Below are positions 1 through 8,294 of a stretch of DNA of 46,831 nucleotides, piece after piece. The stretch is from Candidatus Binataceae bacterium. GTDB taxonomy: Bacteria; Desulfobacterota; Binatia; Binatales; Binataceae. The DNA lies in contig DATJXN010000110.1 in the NCBI GenBank assembly GCA_035500095.1, forward strand, positions 1 to 46,831. The letters run 5' to 3'. Under the pieces are notes generated by a model. The model saw nothing but the letters and a program-made list of their open reading frames with translations. It had not been told where the DNA came from and did no database searches. Both the position numbers and the translations under genes were made by a program. Numbering within the stretch: the first letter of the stretch is position 1; each line of letters opens with the position of its first letter.

Positions 1-388
1 TTTGCCGACTGGGTCGCACCGAGAGCAAGGAGTTCCCAGACTACTCCCCTCCTCGCACACGCATGAAGCGGGGCCTTGGCGCAGTCCCGTGACCGCCCGG
101 GAAGTTAGCGGACAAAGAGTGCGCCTGCTCTCGCTATCTTATCGAGAACGCGCCGTCGATCAAAAGTTCTGTGCCGGGCTATGTTGTCCTAAAGGTCAGG
201 TTGCCAGATGCTCACATGACGATGGCGCGGGATCGACGCGACTAGAGAGATAAGCCGCACAATGTGAACACCGCCCGGGCTCGGGCACTGAAGACTACGG
301 AACGTGACCACGAAACGCTCGACAGGTCACGCGCACGGTCAGCAGTTGAAAAAGAGGAGAGGAGCAAACCTGCTCTGTTGAGCTGACA
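1..388. other. No gene recognised
   Basis: I see no convincing coding frame, RNA gene or repeat in this stretch. An open frame covers bases 2-253 on the plus strand, but its translation is arginine- and serine-rich with no recognisable motif. An AG-rich run near 351-364 resembles a ribosome binding site but lies about 25 bases before the next start codon. Base composition is less GC-rich than the metabolic genes that follow. Confidence 0.5.
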
Positions 389-595
389 ATGCCCAAATTT
401 CTGATAGGCAGAATAGTCGTTATCCTGCTTTCCTCGCTGATCTTTTACTTCGCAATCGCCGGGCTGAAGTCTGGCGAGATACGATCGCGAGGGTACATGT
501 TCAAACGCGACAAGAATCCTTTCGGCTATTGGTTCACCGTTTTGACCAGCCTGGTGGGGCCAGCGGCCATCATCTACCTGCTGCTGACCAGATGA
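389..595 (+). CDS. Small two-helix membrane protein of unknown function
   Basis: This 68-residue protein has two hydrophobic segments, about residues 4-25 and 47-67. Between them is a short polar loop containing the stretch SRGYMFKRD followed by NPFGYW. The pattern of two helices and a charged conserved-looking loop suggests a real small inner-membrane protein, but I do not recognise the family and cannot assign a function. The start is the first ATG of the frame; the bases just before it give only a weak Shine-Dalgarno match. It points towards the SDR gene on the opposite strand, about 50 bases away, and has no evident operon partner in the window. Confidence 0.6.
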   Translation: MPKFLIGRIVVILLSSLIFYFAIAGLKSGEIRSRGYMFKRDKNPFGYWFTVLTSLVGPAAIIYLLLTR

Positions 596-648
596 TGTAC
601 CAGCCCGTGGGACCGATGAATAGTGTGCAACCGGCTCAGTCAGAGCCG

Positions 649-1440
649 CTAACGGATAGAAAAGCCACCGTCTATGAGGAAGTCCGCGCCGGTCATGTTG
701 TCCGACGCCGATGACGCGAGGAAAATCACTGCGCCCTTCAGCTCTTCCGCTTCGGCGAAGCGTCCGCGCGGCGTCCGCTGGACCATCTCCTTCAGCAGCC
801 ACTGGTAATCGGCGCCCGTGCGAATCCATTCGGTCATGTCGGTCGAGACCCATCCGGGCGCGAGCGCGTTGACCTGGATATTGTGCGGGCCAAGCTCGAT
901 CGCGAGCGAGCGGGTGAGCTGCGCAAGCCCGCCCTTGCTGACCGCGTAGGATGGAAAGACGCCGCTCCCGAAAGCGGAGGCGAGACTCGTCACATTAATG
1001 ATCTTGCCCCCCTTGCCGCGCTTGATCATCGATTGGGCCGCGTACTTGCAAAAAAAGAAGGCCGTGTTGAGATTGACCGCAAGCACGCCGTCCCAGTCCT
1101 CTTCCGAGGTATCGACCACGCTGGTGAGCGTCGCGTAGGCGGCGTTGTTGACCATGATATCGACCGGGCCGAGTTTGCGCTCGACTTCGTCGAAAGCGGG
1201 CTTGAGTTCGCTCCGCTGCTTGAGATCGACCTGGAGCGCCAGCGCAGGCACGCCGAGTGCCTGCAGTTCATTGAGCGTCGAGCGGCTCTTTTCCTCGTCG
1301 CGCGCGAGGATCGCGACCGCAGCTCCGGCTTCGGCGAGCCCCAACGCGAGTCCGCGCCCGATTCCGCGATTGCCGCCGGTGACGATCGAGACCTTGCCGC
1401 TCAGATCGAACATCTTCGGAAATGCTTTGGGAAACGCCAT
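649..1440 (-). CDS. SDR-family NAD(P)-dependent oxidoreductase
   Basis: A classical short-chain dehydrogenase of 263 residues, expected to be cytosolic and to oxidise or reduce an alcohol/ketone with NAD(P)H. The cofactor motif TGGNRGIG is at residues 21-28, the NNA motif near 98-100, and the active-site set is Ser152, Tyr165 and Lys169 (YAVSK). The C-terminus has the usual SDR ending with an I/L-DGG motif. The frame is open further upstream, but the ATG at 1440 is preceded by GGAGGG at good spacing and gives the normal family length, so I chose it. It is divergent from the flavoprotein gene starting at 1628, with a 187-base shared upstream region, so the two may be co-regulated in one catabolic pathway. 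The substrate cannot be told from sequence. Confidence 0.9.
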   Translation of the reverse strand: MAFPKAFPKMFDLSGKVSIVTGGNRGIGRGLALGLAEAGAAVAILARDEEKSRSTLNELQALGVPALALQVDLKQRSELKPAFDEVERKLGPVDIMVNNAAYATLTSVVDTSEEDWDGVLAVNLNTAFFFCKYAAQSMIKRGKGGKIINVTSLASAFGSGVFPSYAVSKGGLAQLTRSLAIELGPHNIQVNALAPGWVSTDMTEWIRTGADYQWLLKEMVQRTPRGRFAEAEELKGAVIFLASSASDNMTGADFLIDGGFSIR

Positions 1441-1520
1441 CGCCCGAACCCTCCGGCAATAACTATTGATTGATGTCCGCGCGAGCTGCTTTGCGCCCGC
1501 CCAGCGCCGCTTCGCGTCCG

Positions 1521-1550
1521 TTGGACGCAGCCGCTGCGGGTCTTTATATT
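1521..1550 (+). promoter_or_regulatory. Candidate sigma-70 promoter for the flavoprotein gene
   Basis: TTGGAC at 1521-1526 and TATATT at 1545-1550 are separated by 18 bases, a reasonable housekeeping promoter about 80 bases before the start at 1628. The -10 box matches consensus at five of six positions, the -35 box at only three. It lies in the divergent region between the SDR and flavoprotein genes. This is inference from sequence only. Confidence 0.35.
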
Positions 1551-1627
1551 GGCCTGTCGGAGTTGGCCAAGTCGAGCGCCGCGCGGCGCACGGACGCGGC
1601 GCGAAATCAGCAAGGGGATGAATCACG

Positions 1628-3058
1628 ATGGGGCTTAGAACGGCGGAGCAATACAAGGAATCGCTGCGCGACGGGCGCGCCGTCTATCTGCGCGGCGCGA
1701 AGGTCGCCGACGTGACCAAGGATCCCGTGATCGGAATCGCGGTCGATCACGCCTGTATCGACTACCGGATGGCCGAGGATCCGAAGTACCGCGGGCTCGC
1801 CGTGATGCACGACGGCTCCGGCGAATACAGCCGCTACTTCCATCTGCCGCGCAATTCCGACGATCTGCTCAAGCGCAGCGAACTCATCGCGGCCTCGACC
1901 CGCGAAGGCGCGACCCTGGTCGTGCTGATCAAGGAGATCGGCACCGACGCGCTCTACGCGCTGCATATCGTGGGCGAGCGGATGGCGGCCGCGGGCAAGC
2001 CCGAATACCGCGAGCGCATCGCGAAGTACCATCGCTATTGCCGCGACAACGATCTCGCGGTCGCGGTGGCGCAGACCGACGTCAAGGGTGACCGCTCGCT
2101 CGGGCCCACCGCGCAGGAGCATCCCGACTACTACGTGCGCGTGGTCGAGGAGCGGCCTGACGGCATCGTGGTCCGCGGCGCCAAGGTCCACACCTCGGTC
2201 TCGACCAACACCAACGAAGTGATCGTGCTGCCGACGCGCGCGATGAAGGCCGAGGACAAGCCCTACGCGGTTGCCTTTGCGCTGCCGATCAACACGCCGG
2301 GGCTGAAGCTCATCGCGAGTCCGCACGGCTCGAGCCACAAGAACCAGTTCGAACATCCGTTGAGCGCCGGGCACAAGATGATGGAGACGCTGACGGTATT
2401 CGACGACGTCTTCGTGCCGAAGGATCGCGTCTTCCTCTGCGGCGAAATCGACTTCGCGGGGCTGCTGGCGCTGACCTTCGTCCGGTACCATCGCTTCACC
2501 GCAGTCTCGTACAAGCTGCCGCTGCTCGAACTGATGGCGGGTGCCGGCTACGCGATAGCGGAGGCCAACGGCGTGCTGCGCGCGGCCCACGTGCGTGACA
2601 AGCTGACCCATCTGGCGGCCTATCACGCGACCGTGCGCGGCCTTATCGAGCACGCGGCCAACTCCTGCACGATCGAGGACGGCCTCGCGGTGCCCAACAC
2701 GCTGCTCACCAACATCGCCAAGTACCACTTCGCGCACAACTACCATCAGGCGGTGCAGATCGTGCAGGACCTCGCCGGCGGATTACTGGTGACCGCGCCC
2801 GCCGCCGAAGACCTGACCAGCGAGGCAACCCGCGCTTACGTGCTGAAGTACATGGGCGGCGCCAAGGGCTTCGACGCGGAGAAGCGCCTGCGGCTGCTCA
2901 ATCTGATCGGCGATCTGACGGCGTCGGACTTCGGCGGCTACCAGGAGGTGCTGGCGGTGCATGCCGAGGGCGGTTTCGAGGCGGAGAAACTCCAGGCTTA
3001 CCGCGAGTATGATTTCAAGACCGTCGCGGCTTACGCGCGCAAGCTCGCGGGGGTGTGA
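1628..3058 (+). CDS. Flavoprotein of the 4-hydroxyphenylacetate 3-hydroxylase / 4-hydroxybutyryl-CoA dehydratase superfamily
   Basis: This 476-residue protein has the acyl-CoA-dehydrogenase-like fold sequence of the HpaB/AbfD superfamily. Recognisable stretches are TDVKGDRS (150-157), DGIVVRGAK (178-186), RVFLCGEIDFAG (267-278) and YHR (287-289). The middle resembles 4-hydroxybutyryl-CoA dehydratase more than HpaB. However, the cysteines that bind the [4Fe-4S] cluster in that enzyme (Cys99, Cys103 and Cys299 of the clostridial protein, from memory) seem replaced: Val99 and Glu103 fall in the first pair and Tyr295 at the third, while the ligand histidine is kept as His288. It is therefore probably not a true dehydratase and may be an FADH2-dependent hydroxylase or another CoA-linked flavoenzyme. 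The start ATG follows AAGGGG. It neighbours SDR and VOC genes. Confidence 0.8.
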   Translation: MGLRTAEQYKESLRDGRAVYLRGAKVADVTKDPVIGIAVDHACIDYRMAEDPKYRGLAVMHDGSGEYSRYFHLPRNSDDLLKRSELIAASTREGATLVVLIKEIGTDALYALHIVGERMAAAGKPEYRERIAKYHRYCRDNDLAVAVAQTDVKGDRSLGPTAQEHPDYYVRVVEERPDGIVVRGAKVHTSVSTNTNEVIVLPTRAMKAEDKPYAVAFALPINTPGLKLIASPHGSSHKNQFEHPLSAGHKMMETLTVFDDVFVPKDRVFLCGEIDFAGLLALTFVRYHRFTAVSYKLPLLELMAGAGYAIAEANGVLRAAHVRDKLTHLAAYHATVRGLIEHAANSCTIEDGLAVPNTLLTNIAKYHFAHNYHQAVQIVQDLAGGLLVTAPAAEDLTSEATRAYVLKYMGGAKGFDAEKRLRLLNLIGDLTASDFGGYQEVLAVHAEGGFEAEKLQAYREYDFKTVAAYARKLAGV

Positions 3059-3070
3059 AACGGCGCCCTT

Positions 3071-3523
3071 CTAGGTCTGGATCAGCTCGACGACCGTTCC
3101 GTCCGGGTCCGTCATGCAGACGAAGCCGGCCTCGCTGCCCTCCGCGTGGAACATCTGCGGCTCGGAGAGAAACCTGACGCCCCGGGCTTTAAGCTCCTGG
3201 TAGTCGGCGAGCAGCGTCTTTGTGCGGAGCGCGATCCGGCAGTATCCGATATTGAACAGATCCGGGTACGGGCGGCCGTGGCTCGGCGGGACCTTCCATT
3301 CGATAAGGTCGAGGCGCGTCGCATGCTTGTCGTCGCCGAGCATCATCAGCACGGCGCGCCCGCGACAACCCTTGCCGGCGCCCAATCCGCGCGCCAACTG
3401 CTCGTCGCCGAATTCACCGAAGTCGCGAACCACCCGGAAGCCGAGAATCTCGTAGAAATCGAGCGAGCGCTCGAAATTGGTGACGTTGAGGTTGATGTGG
3501 AAGATCGACCTGGTGTTCGGCAT
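3071..3523 (-). CDS. VOC-family (glyoxalase/extradiol-dioxygenase fold) protein
   Basis: A 150-residue single vicinal-oxygen-chelate domain. It opens with FHINLNVTNFERSLDFYE, the first metal-side strand and helix of the fold, and ends with TDPDGTVVELIQ, the classic last strand whose Glu is a usual metal ligand. Such proteins are cytosolic metal enzymes (lyases, isomerases, ring-cleavage dioxygenases) or ligand-binding proteins, so the reaction is not predictable. The ATG at 3523 is preceded by GGAGGGG. It is convergent with the flavoprotein gene, only 12 bases away, and is followed upstream on the same strand by a second VOC gene and an SDR gene, suggesting one catabolic transcription unit from 4962 to 3071. 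Confidence 0.85.
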   Translation of the reverse strand: MPNTRSIFHINLNVTNFERSLDFYEILGFRVVRDFGEFGDEQLARGLGAGKGCRGRAVLMMLGDDKHATRLDLIEWKVPPSHGRPYPDLFNIGYCRIALRTKTLLADYQELKARGVRFLSEPQMFHAEGSEAGFVCMTDPDGTVVELIQT

Positions 3524-3674
3524 CTACGCATCCCCTCCACCATACGCGCGCTTTAAGGCAGCCTCGACGATACGCCCGGCGCGATGTTCGCGGCGCCGGC
3601 GTCGGCCGTCACGATGGCCGTCGCCAGGCGCGCCGCCAGCAGGCTGAATCTCGGGAGCTGCGCGCGAGCGCGGC

Positions 3675-4067
3675 TCAGGCGTCGCTCTTGCGCAGCTCGA
3701 CCGTGTTGCCGTCGGGGTCGAGCACCCAGATCTGGCGGCCGAGACGGCGCTGGTCTTCCGCTTTCAACTGCGCGCGCATCGCGTCGCCGTCGAGGAATGG
3801 CACGCCCATCTTCTTGAGCTCGGCTTTGGTCGCGTCGAGATCCTCGACCTCGATCGCGATATGGGGACCGGTCGGATCGGGCCCCTGGCGCTTCTCGCTG
3901 ACGATCAGGTGAATCTGGCCGCTGCCGATCCCGTACCACATGCCCTTGAAGCTGAAATCGGGACGCGGGATGGGCTTTAGGCCGAGCACCTTCTCGTAAA
4001 AGGCGCGGCTTTTATCGACGTCGGCGATCCTGAAGGCTGAGTGGGACAAGTCAACCGGCTTGTGCAT
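3675..4067 (-). CDS. VOC-family protein
   Basis: A 130-residue single VOC domain. It starts with SHSAFRIADVDKSRAFYEKV, typical of the first beta-alpha unit, and ends with LDPDGNTVELRKS, the final strand with the conserved Glu. The residues GPHIAIEVEDL in the middle hold the second-half metal histidine position. The ATG at 4067 follows GGGAGG at good spacing. It lies between another VOC gene and an SDR gene on the same strand with short gaps, so all three are probably cotranscribed. It differs clearly from the neighbouring VOC protein and is not a recent duplicate. The substrate is unknown. Confidence 0.85.
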   Translation of the reverse strand: MHKPVDLSHSAFRIADVDKSRAFYEKVLGLKPIPRPDFSFKGMWYGIGSGQIHLIVSEKRQGPDPTGPHIAIEVEDLDATKAELKKMGVPFLDGDAMRAQLKAEDQRRLGRQIWVLDPDGNTVELRKSDA

Positions 4068-4146
4068 CTGGACCTCCCGTGGCGGCGCCGGATTTGCGCA
4101 CGAACTCTTCGCGTTGCGCCGCTCGCGATACGCTCGTAACCCACTT

Positions 4147-4962
4147 CTAGTGAATTTCCGCGCCGCCTGCCACCACTATCGAAGTGCCGGTGACGTTGTC
4201 GGCGCGGGCCAGGTAAACCACCGCCTCGCCGATATCGGCGGGCGTCTGCTCGCGCCCGAGATAGCACATCGTGCCCACCGTGTTGTCGAACAGCGACTCG
4301 GCGTTGCCGCCCCACGCCTTGCTCAGGTACTGGTTGAGCACGTCGGTCCACATCGCAGTGCGCAGCAGCCCCGGGCATACGGCGTTGACGCGGATATTGG
4401 CCGGGCCGAGCTCCTCGGCCAGCGCCTGCGTGAGCGCCATCACGGCGAACTTGCTCGCGCAGTACGCTGAGAGGCCGCCGCGCGAGGTCTTGCCGGCAAT
4501 CGACGCGATATTGACGATCGCGCCTTCCTTCTTGCGCAAAAGATGGGGGATCGCGGCCTTGGAGCACAGAAAGGGCCCCTTGGCGTTGACCGCCATCACG
4601 CGGTCCCACGCCTCCTCGGAAAACTCGGCCACCGGGCCGGCGGCGATGATGCCCGCGTTGTTGACCAGGACGTCGATCGAGCCCAGCGCCTTCACGGTCT
4701 CGGCAGCCATCCGCTCGCAGTCGGCAAGGCGCGTCACGTCCGCGAGGATCGCCGCAGCCTTGACGCCGCGGGAGTTTACCTCGTCGACCGCGCTTTGAAG
4801 CTCGCCATGCGCGGCCAGGTTATAGGTCAACGCCGGATCGCGGGGATTCCCGAGATCGACCAGCGCGACGTTGGCGCCGGCCTCGGCGAGTTTGAGCGCG
4901 ATACCGCGCCCGATCCCGCGCGCCGCTCCGGTGACGATAGCGTTTTTGCCCTTGAGTTCCAT
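4147..4962 (-). CDS. SDR-family NAD(P)-dependent oxidoreductase
   Basis: A 271-residue classical SDR. The cofactor motif TGAARGIG is at residues 11-18, NNAG at 101-104, and the catalytic residues are Ser154, Tyr167 and Lys171 (YCASK). Residues 38-60 form a longer loop than in the first SDR of the window, near the nucleotide ribose-binding Asp36. The end carries the VVAGGAEIH tail in the usual position. The ATG at 4962 is preceded by GGAGGG. It is the first gene of a probable three-gene unit with two VOC proteins and is divergent from the LLM oxidoreductase at 5117. Together with the first SDR it may carry out successive dehydrogenation steps in a side-chain or ring catabolic route, but the substrates cannot be read from sequence. 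Confidence 0.9.
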   Translation of the reverse strand: MELKGKNAIVTGAARGIGRGIALKLAEAGANVALVDLGNPRDPALTYNLAAHGELQSAVDEVNSRGVKAAAILADVTRLADCERMAAETVKALGSIDVLVNNAGIIAAGPVAEFSEEAWDRVMAVNAKGPFLCSKAAIPHLLRKKEGAIVNIASIAGKTSRGGLSAYCASKFAVMALTQALAEELGPANIRVNAVCPGLLRTAMWTDVLNQYLSKAWGGNAESLFDNTVGTMCYLGREQTPADIGEAVVYLARADNVTGTSIVVAGGAEIH

Positions 4963-5116
4963 CGCGCCTGCCCTCCTTTCCGCTATTTAGCACGCCCGGC
5001 TCCCAACGCGGCAAACCCACCGATCCCGCGCCGTGCAAAGGCTCGCGCGCTGAGCTATATCAGGAACCTGCGTCGAACGAATTTCGCTCCGGACAAACGC
5101 AAGAGGAATACAGCAG

Positions 5117-5998
5117 ATGGACATCGGCTTTCTGATGGCGGCGACGGCGGAGTGCGGCGACCTTGCCGAGATCGCGCGCGCCGCCGAGCAATCGGGTTAC
5201 GAATCGCTCTGGATGGCGGAGCATCCGGTGATTCCGATCGGCATGAAGACGCAGTTCCCCTTCACGCCCGACGGAAAACTTCCCGACCATTATGCGCGAT
5301 GGGCCGATCCGTTCATCGCGCTCGCTGTTGCCGCGGCCGTGACCAAAAGGATCAAACTCGGCACCGGCGTCTGTCTCGTCCCGGAACGCGAGACGCTGAT
5401 CACGGCCAAGATGGCGGCGAGCCTCGACCTCGTCTCGGGCGGACGGTTTTTGCTGGGGGTCGGCGCGGGATGGCTCCGCGAGGAGACCGAAGCGATGGGC
5501 GCGAACTTCGGCCTGCGCTGGAAGCGCACGCGCGAAGGAGTCGAAGCGATGCGCGTCCTGTGGACCAAACGCGAAGCTTCCTACCAGGGCGAAATGGTCA
5601 GGTTTGCGCCGCTGCGCTCGGAGCCCAAGCCGGTGCAGAAGGCGGGCCCCCCGGTGCTGCTGGGAGCGCATGGCCCAAAGGCGCTCGAGCGCGTGGCGCG
5701 CACGTACGACGGATGGATGCCGCTGGTAGCGAGCGCCGAGGAGCTTAAGGCGAGCGTCGCGGAATTGCGCCGCCTCGCGGCCGAGCGCGGGCGCGACCCC
5801 GGCTCGATCGCGATCTCGCCGCTGGTCGATCCGGGCGAGAATGGTCCGTCGGCGGATGAAATCAAACGCTATCGCGACGCAGGCGCGAGCCGTCTTATCT
5901 TAATCTCGCAGAAGGCGCTTGCGGAGGTCGCGGACGGCAAGGCGCTCGAATGGATGCGGCGATGGGCGCCGGCGGTCGAACGCGCGCGAGCGATCTGA
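5117..5998 (+). CDS. LLM-class (luciferase-like) flavin/F420-dependent oxidoreductase
   Basis: A 293-residue luciferase-like monooxygenase-fold protein. It has the usual opening (MDIGFLMA...DLAEIARAAE), the ESLWMAEH segment whose His is a conserved active-site position, IKLGTGVCLVPER in the flavin region, and DLVSGGRFLLGVGAGW, the most typical motif of the group. The family oxidises or reduces small organic substrates with FMNH2 or coenzyme F420. The overall sequence looks like the F420-type subgroup, but cofactor choice is inference. The ATG follows AGAGGA about 10 bases upstream. It is divergent from the SDR-VOC-VOC unit and convergent with the VOC gene at 6093, consistent with membership in the same catabolic island. 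Confidence 0.85.
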   Translation: MDIGFLMAATAECGDLAEIARAAEQSGYESLWMAEHPVIPIGMKTQFPFTPDGKLPDHYARWADPFIALAVAAAVTKRIKLGTGVCLVPERETLITAKMAASLDLVSGGRFLLGVGAGWLREETEAMGANFGLRWKRTREGVEAMRVLWTKREASYQGEMVRFAPLRSEPKPVQKAGPPVLLGAHGPKALERVARTYDGWMPLVASAEELKASVAELRRLAAERGRDPGSIAISPLVDPGENGPSADEIKRYRDAGASRLILISQKALAEVADGKALEWMRRWAPAVERARAI

Positions 5999-6092
5999 AA
6001 AGAACACCGACCTGAAAACGCATCCCCGCCTGAAGGCGCACTGAGGATCGCTTCGCGCGCGCGGTCGCTTTCGACGACCCATGTCGCCCGCT

Positions 6093-6629
6093 TTACGAGC
6101 GGGCGTGAGCGGAGTGGCGCCGGCTCTTTTCGCGCGTCCACTCGGCGAGTTCGTCGTGGGCGTCGCGCTGGTACTTCCGGAGCGTCGGATGAGCCTCCGG
6201 CAGCGTCGGCGTGGTCAGCTCGAGGCGGATCCCGTTGGGGTCGAAGAAATAGATCGACTTGATGAAGTGATGGTCGGTCGGCCCCAGCACGTCGATACCG
6301 GCCGCGGTGAGCCGCGCCTGTGCGGCCTCCAGTTCGGCGAGCGAGCCGACGCGCAGCGCGAGATGGTTCACCCACTCGGGCGTGTTGGGCGACGGCGCCG
6401 CGCTCTGATTGTCGCCGAGGTCGAAGAACGCGACGCACGAGCCGTCGGTCATGCGAAAGAAGATGTGCGCGTGCGGGCAGAATTCCCGGGTGCTCGGTAC
6501 GCGGTCCTGGCGGATGACGTGGACCAGCGGCAGGCCGAGGAGGTCCTCGTAGAAATGCCGGGTCTCCTCCGCGTCGCGGCATCGATAGGCGAAGTGATGC
6601 AGTCCGTTGATCGGAACGAACGAAGGCAT
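6093..6629 (-). CDS. VOC-family protein, extradiol-dioxygenase-like
   Basis: A 178-residue VOC-domain protein. The opening INGLHHFAYRCRDAEETRHFYED carries the first metal His, the centre has NHLALRV with the second His, and YFFDPNGIRLELTTP near residue 135 is the last strand with the Glu ligand. All three expected metal ligands are therefore visible, which favours an active metal enzyme. A basic and hydrophilic C-terminal tail of about 35 residues follows the domain. The ATG at 6629 has a very strong AGGAGGTGA Shine-Dalgarno. It is convergent with the LLM oxidoreductase. It could be a ring-cleavage dioxygenase or lyase of the neighbouring catabolic pathway; the substrate is unknown. Confidence 0.85.
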   Translation of the reverse strand: MPSFVPINGLHHFAYRCRDAEETRHFYEDLLGLPLVHVIRQDRVPSTREFCPHAHIFFRMTDGSCVAFFDLGDNQSAAPSPNTPEWVNHLALRVGSLAELEAAQARLTAAGIDVLGPTDHHFIKSIYFFDPNGIRLELTTPTLPEAHPTLRKYQRDAHDELAEWTREKSRRHSAHARS

Positions 6630-6809
6630 GCCGTCACCTCCTGACCGTAACTATCTGCGCGTAACTATCAGTCGGGGCCGTCTGGAACGCAAGCAGCCTT
6701 CAGGAGTGGCGACAGGACAGACTTGCGTCGGATGACGCTGCGTCCTATAGGAAATCTGGATGATGGGTCGGCAAGGGGACCGCGCAACAAATTGCAGGAG
6801 GAGGCGCCG

Positions 6810-7412
6810 ATGGCTCCAAAATGGCAGGCAAAGGGTGATTATTTCGAGACGTGTAACTGCCAGACCTTGTGCCCATGCATATTTCTGAGCCCTCCAACCG
6901 AGGGAAACTGCACTGTTCTTGTCGGCTGGCATATCCAATCCGGCAAATTCGGAGATGCTTCTCTTGATGGATTAAACGTCGCCGCGTTCTTTTATTCGCC
7001 CGGACCGATGCACCAGGGGAACTGGAGCGCCGCCCTGTACCTGGATTCTCGAGCCTCGTCCGAACAAAGCGACGCCCTCCTCAAAATCTTCTCCGGACAG
7101 GCAGGTGGGGTGCCCGCGGCTCTCCATCCGCTGATCGGAAAGGTGCTGGGTGTTAAGAGCGCTGAAATCGCCTACAACGCAAACGGCCGAAAACGCCACA
7201 TGACGATCCAAGGCGTCGGCGAATCGGAGATCGAAGCGCTCGAGGGGGCCGGCGGGGCGGATGTGACGATCAGCAATCATCCGCTCGGGATCGCTCCGGG
7301 CCATCCGAGCATCGTCTCACGTTCAAAGCAGCTCAAGTTTCGCGACCATGGCTATACGCTCGATCTCAGCGGCAGAACCGGACAGTTTTCTCCGTTCACC
7401 TATGAAGGCTGA
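6810..7412 (+). CDS. DUF1326 domain-containing protein
   Basis: A 200-residue protein of the DUF1326 family, of unknown biochemical role. The hallmark is the N-terminal cysteine cluster: Cys15, Cys17, Cys21 and Cys23 in the stretch ETCNCQTLCPC, likely a metal or thiol site. The rest is beta-rich, with motifs such as NHPLGIAPGHPS and KQLKFRDHGY. No signal peptide is seen, so it is probably cytosolic. The open frame extends upstream, but the ATG at 6810 is preceded by AGGAGGAGG and starts just before the conserved domain. The next gene, 63 bases downstream, is a DUF2182 membrane protein. These two families commonly occur together, which supports a shared, perhaps metal-related, function. Confidence 0.9.
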   Translation: MAPKWQAKGDYFETCNCQTLCPCIFLSPPTEGNCTVLVGWHIQSGKFGDASLDGLNVAAFFYSPGPMHQGNWSAALYLDSRASSEQSDALLKIFSGQAGGVPAALHPLIGKVLGVKSAEIAYNANGRKRHMTIQGVGESEIEALEGAGGADVTISNHPLGIAPGHPSIVSRSKQLKFRDHGYTLDLSGRTGQFSPFTYEG

Positions 7413-7475
7413 GCCGTAAGCTTCTCCGGCGCGGCGGCTCGGGAGAACTCGGGTCGCGCCGAACCAGGCGCAGTA

Positions 7476-8294
7476 ATGACTCCGGACGGCTCGCACGCGA
7501 CCTCTCGATACCAAACCGGCGCGCCGCCGCAACTTCCCTCACGCGAGCGCCTAACCGTGTGGGCCGGCATATTGTCCGTTACGGCCGTCTCCTGGTTTGT
7601 GCTCGTTCGCATGCCGATGCCGTATGGGGGTATTAGCAACGGGACTATGACCGGCATGACCGCGGTCGCGAGTGGCGGAGGCGCTCCGTGGTCGCTTCGC
7701 GACGCTGAACTCGTCTTCGTCATGTGGACGGTCATGATGGCGGCGATGATGTTGCCGAGCGCGGGCCCGACGCTAGAGATGCATGCGCGAATCGCGCGCG
7801 GCCGCGGCGCTGGGCAGAGCCGGCGCACTTGGCTTTTTGCGTTGGGCTACCTGCTCGCCTGGACAGGTTTCGCCGCAGCCATAGCCGCGGTGCAGTATCT
7901 TCTGGAGCGTTCGGGGATCATCGGTGACGCGATGCGGATGGGACCGTTGGCCGGAGGGCTACTGCTGATCGCCGCGGGCATCTACCAGATTACTCCACTG
8001 AAGCAGGCGTGCCTGACGAAGTGTCGCACGCCGCTCGGCTTTTTCATGACGCAATGGCGCGCCGGCGACCGTGGCGCGATTCTGATGGGTTTGAACCACG
8101 GGATGTTCTGCGTCGGATGTTGTTGGCTGCTCATGGCGCTGATGTTTGTGGGCGGCGTTATGAACCTCGCATGGGCGGCGGCGCTCGCTATCTTTGTCCT
8201 GCTCGAAAAGGCGGCGCGTTGGGGCGGCGCCGTGTCCCGCGTTTGCGGCTTGATTATGGTGGTGGCGGGACTTGCGCTCGCCGCCCTCGAATGA
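7476..8294 (+). CDS. DUF2182 predicted metal-binding integral membrane protein
   Basis: A 272-residue polytopic inner-membrane protein of the DUF2182 family. The signature pieces are MWTVMMAAMMLPSAGP (first conserved helix, Met-rich), PLKQACLTKCRTPLGF, and MGLNHGMFCVGCCWLLM followed by FVGGVMNLAW and FVLLEKAA. The conserved Met, Cys and His residues suggest metal binding; transport or assembly of a metal site is often proposed, but function is unproven. About six or seven hydrophobic helices are visible. The ATG at 7476 has only a weak upstream GG-rich match. It follows the DUF1326 gene on the same strand. Its stop codon sits right at the broken end of a TonB-receptor gene on the opposite strand, suggesting that arrival of this pair truncated the receptor. 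Confidence 0.9.
   Translation: MTPDGSHATSRYQTGAPPQLPSRERLTVWAGILSVTAVSWFVLVRMPMPYGGISNGTMTGMTAVASGGGAPWSLRDAELVFVMWTVMMAAMMLPSAGPTLEMHARIARGRGAGQSRRTWLFALGYLLAWTGFAAAIAAVQYLLERSGIIGDAMRMGPLAGGLLLIAAGIYQITPLKQACLTKCRTPLGFFMTQWRAGDRGAILMGLNHGMFCVGCCWLLMALMFVGGVMNLAWAAALAIFVLLEKAARWGGAVSRVCGLIMVVAGLALAALE

Noticed and set aside
2-253. Open frame of 83 codons at the window start
   Set aside because: No motif, odd composition, and no ribosome site in view; probably chance.
1607-2746. Long minus-strand frame opposite the flavoprotein gene
   Set aside because: Shadow of the GC-rich coding strand; its His/Arg/Val-rich sequence has no homology that I recognise.
6647-6669. Short direct repeat GTAACTATC
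   Set aside because: Two copies of nine bases only, without further context.
7982-8294. C-terminal continuation of the receptor frame
   Set aside because: It is only the antisense of the DUF2182 gene, with no receptor-like sequence.
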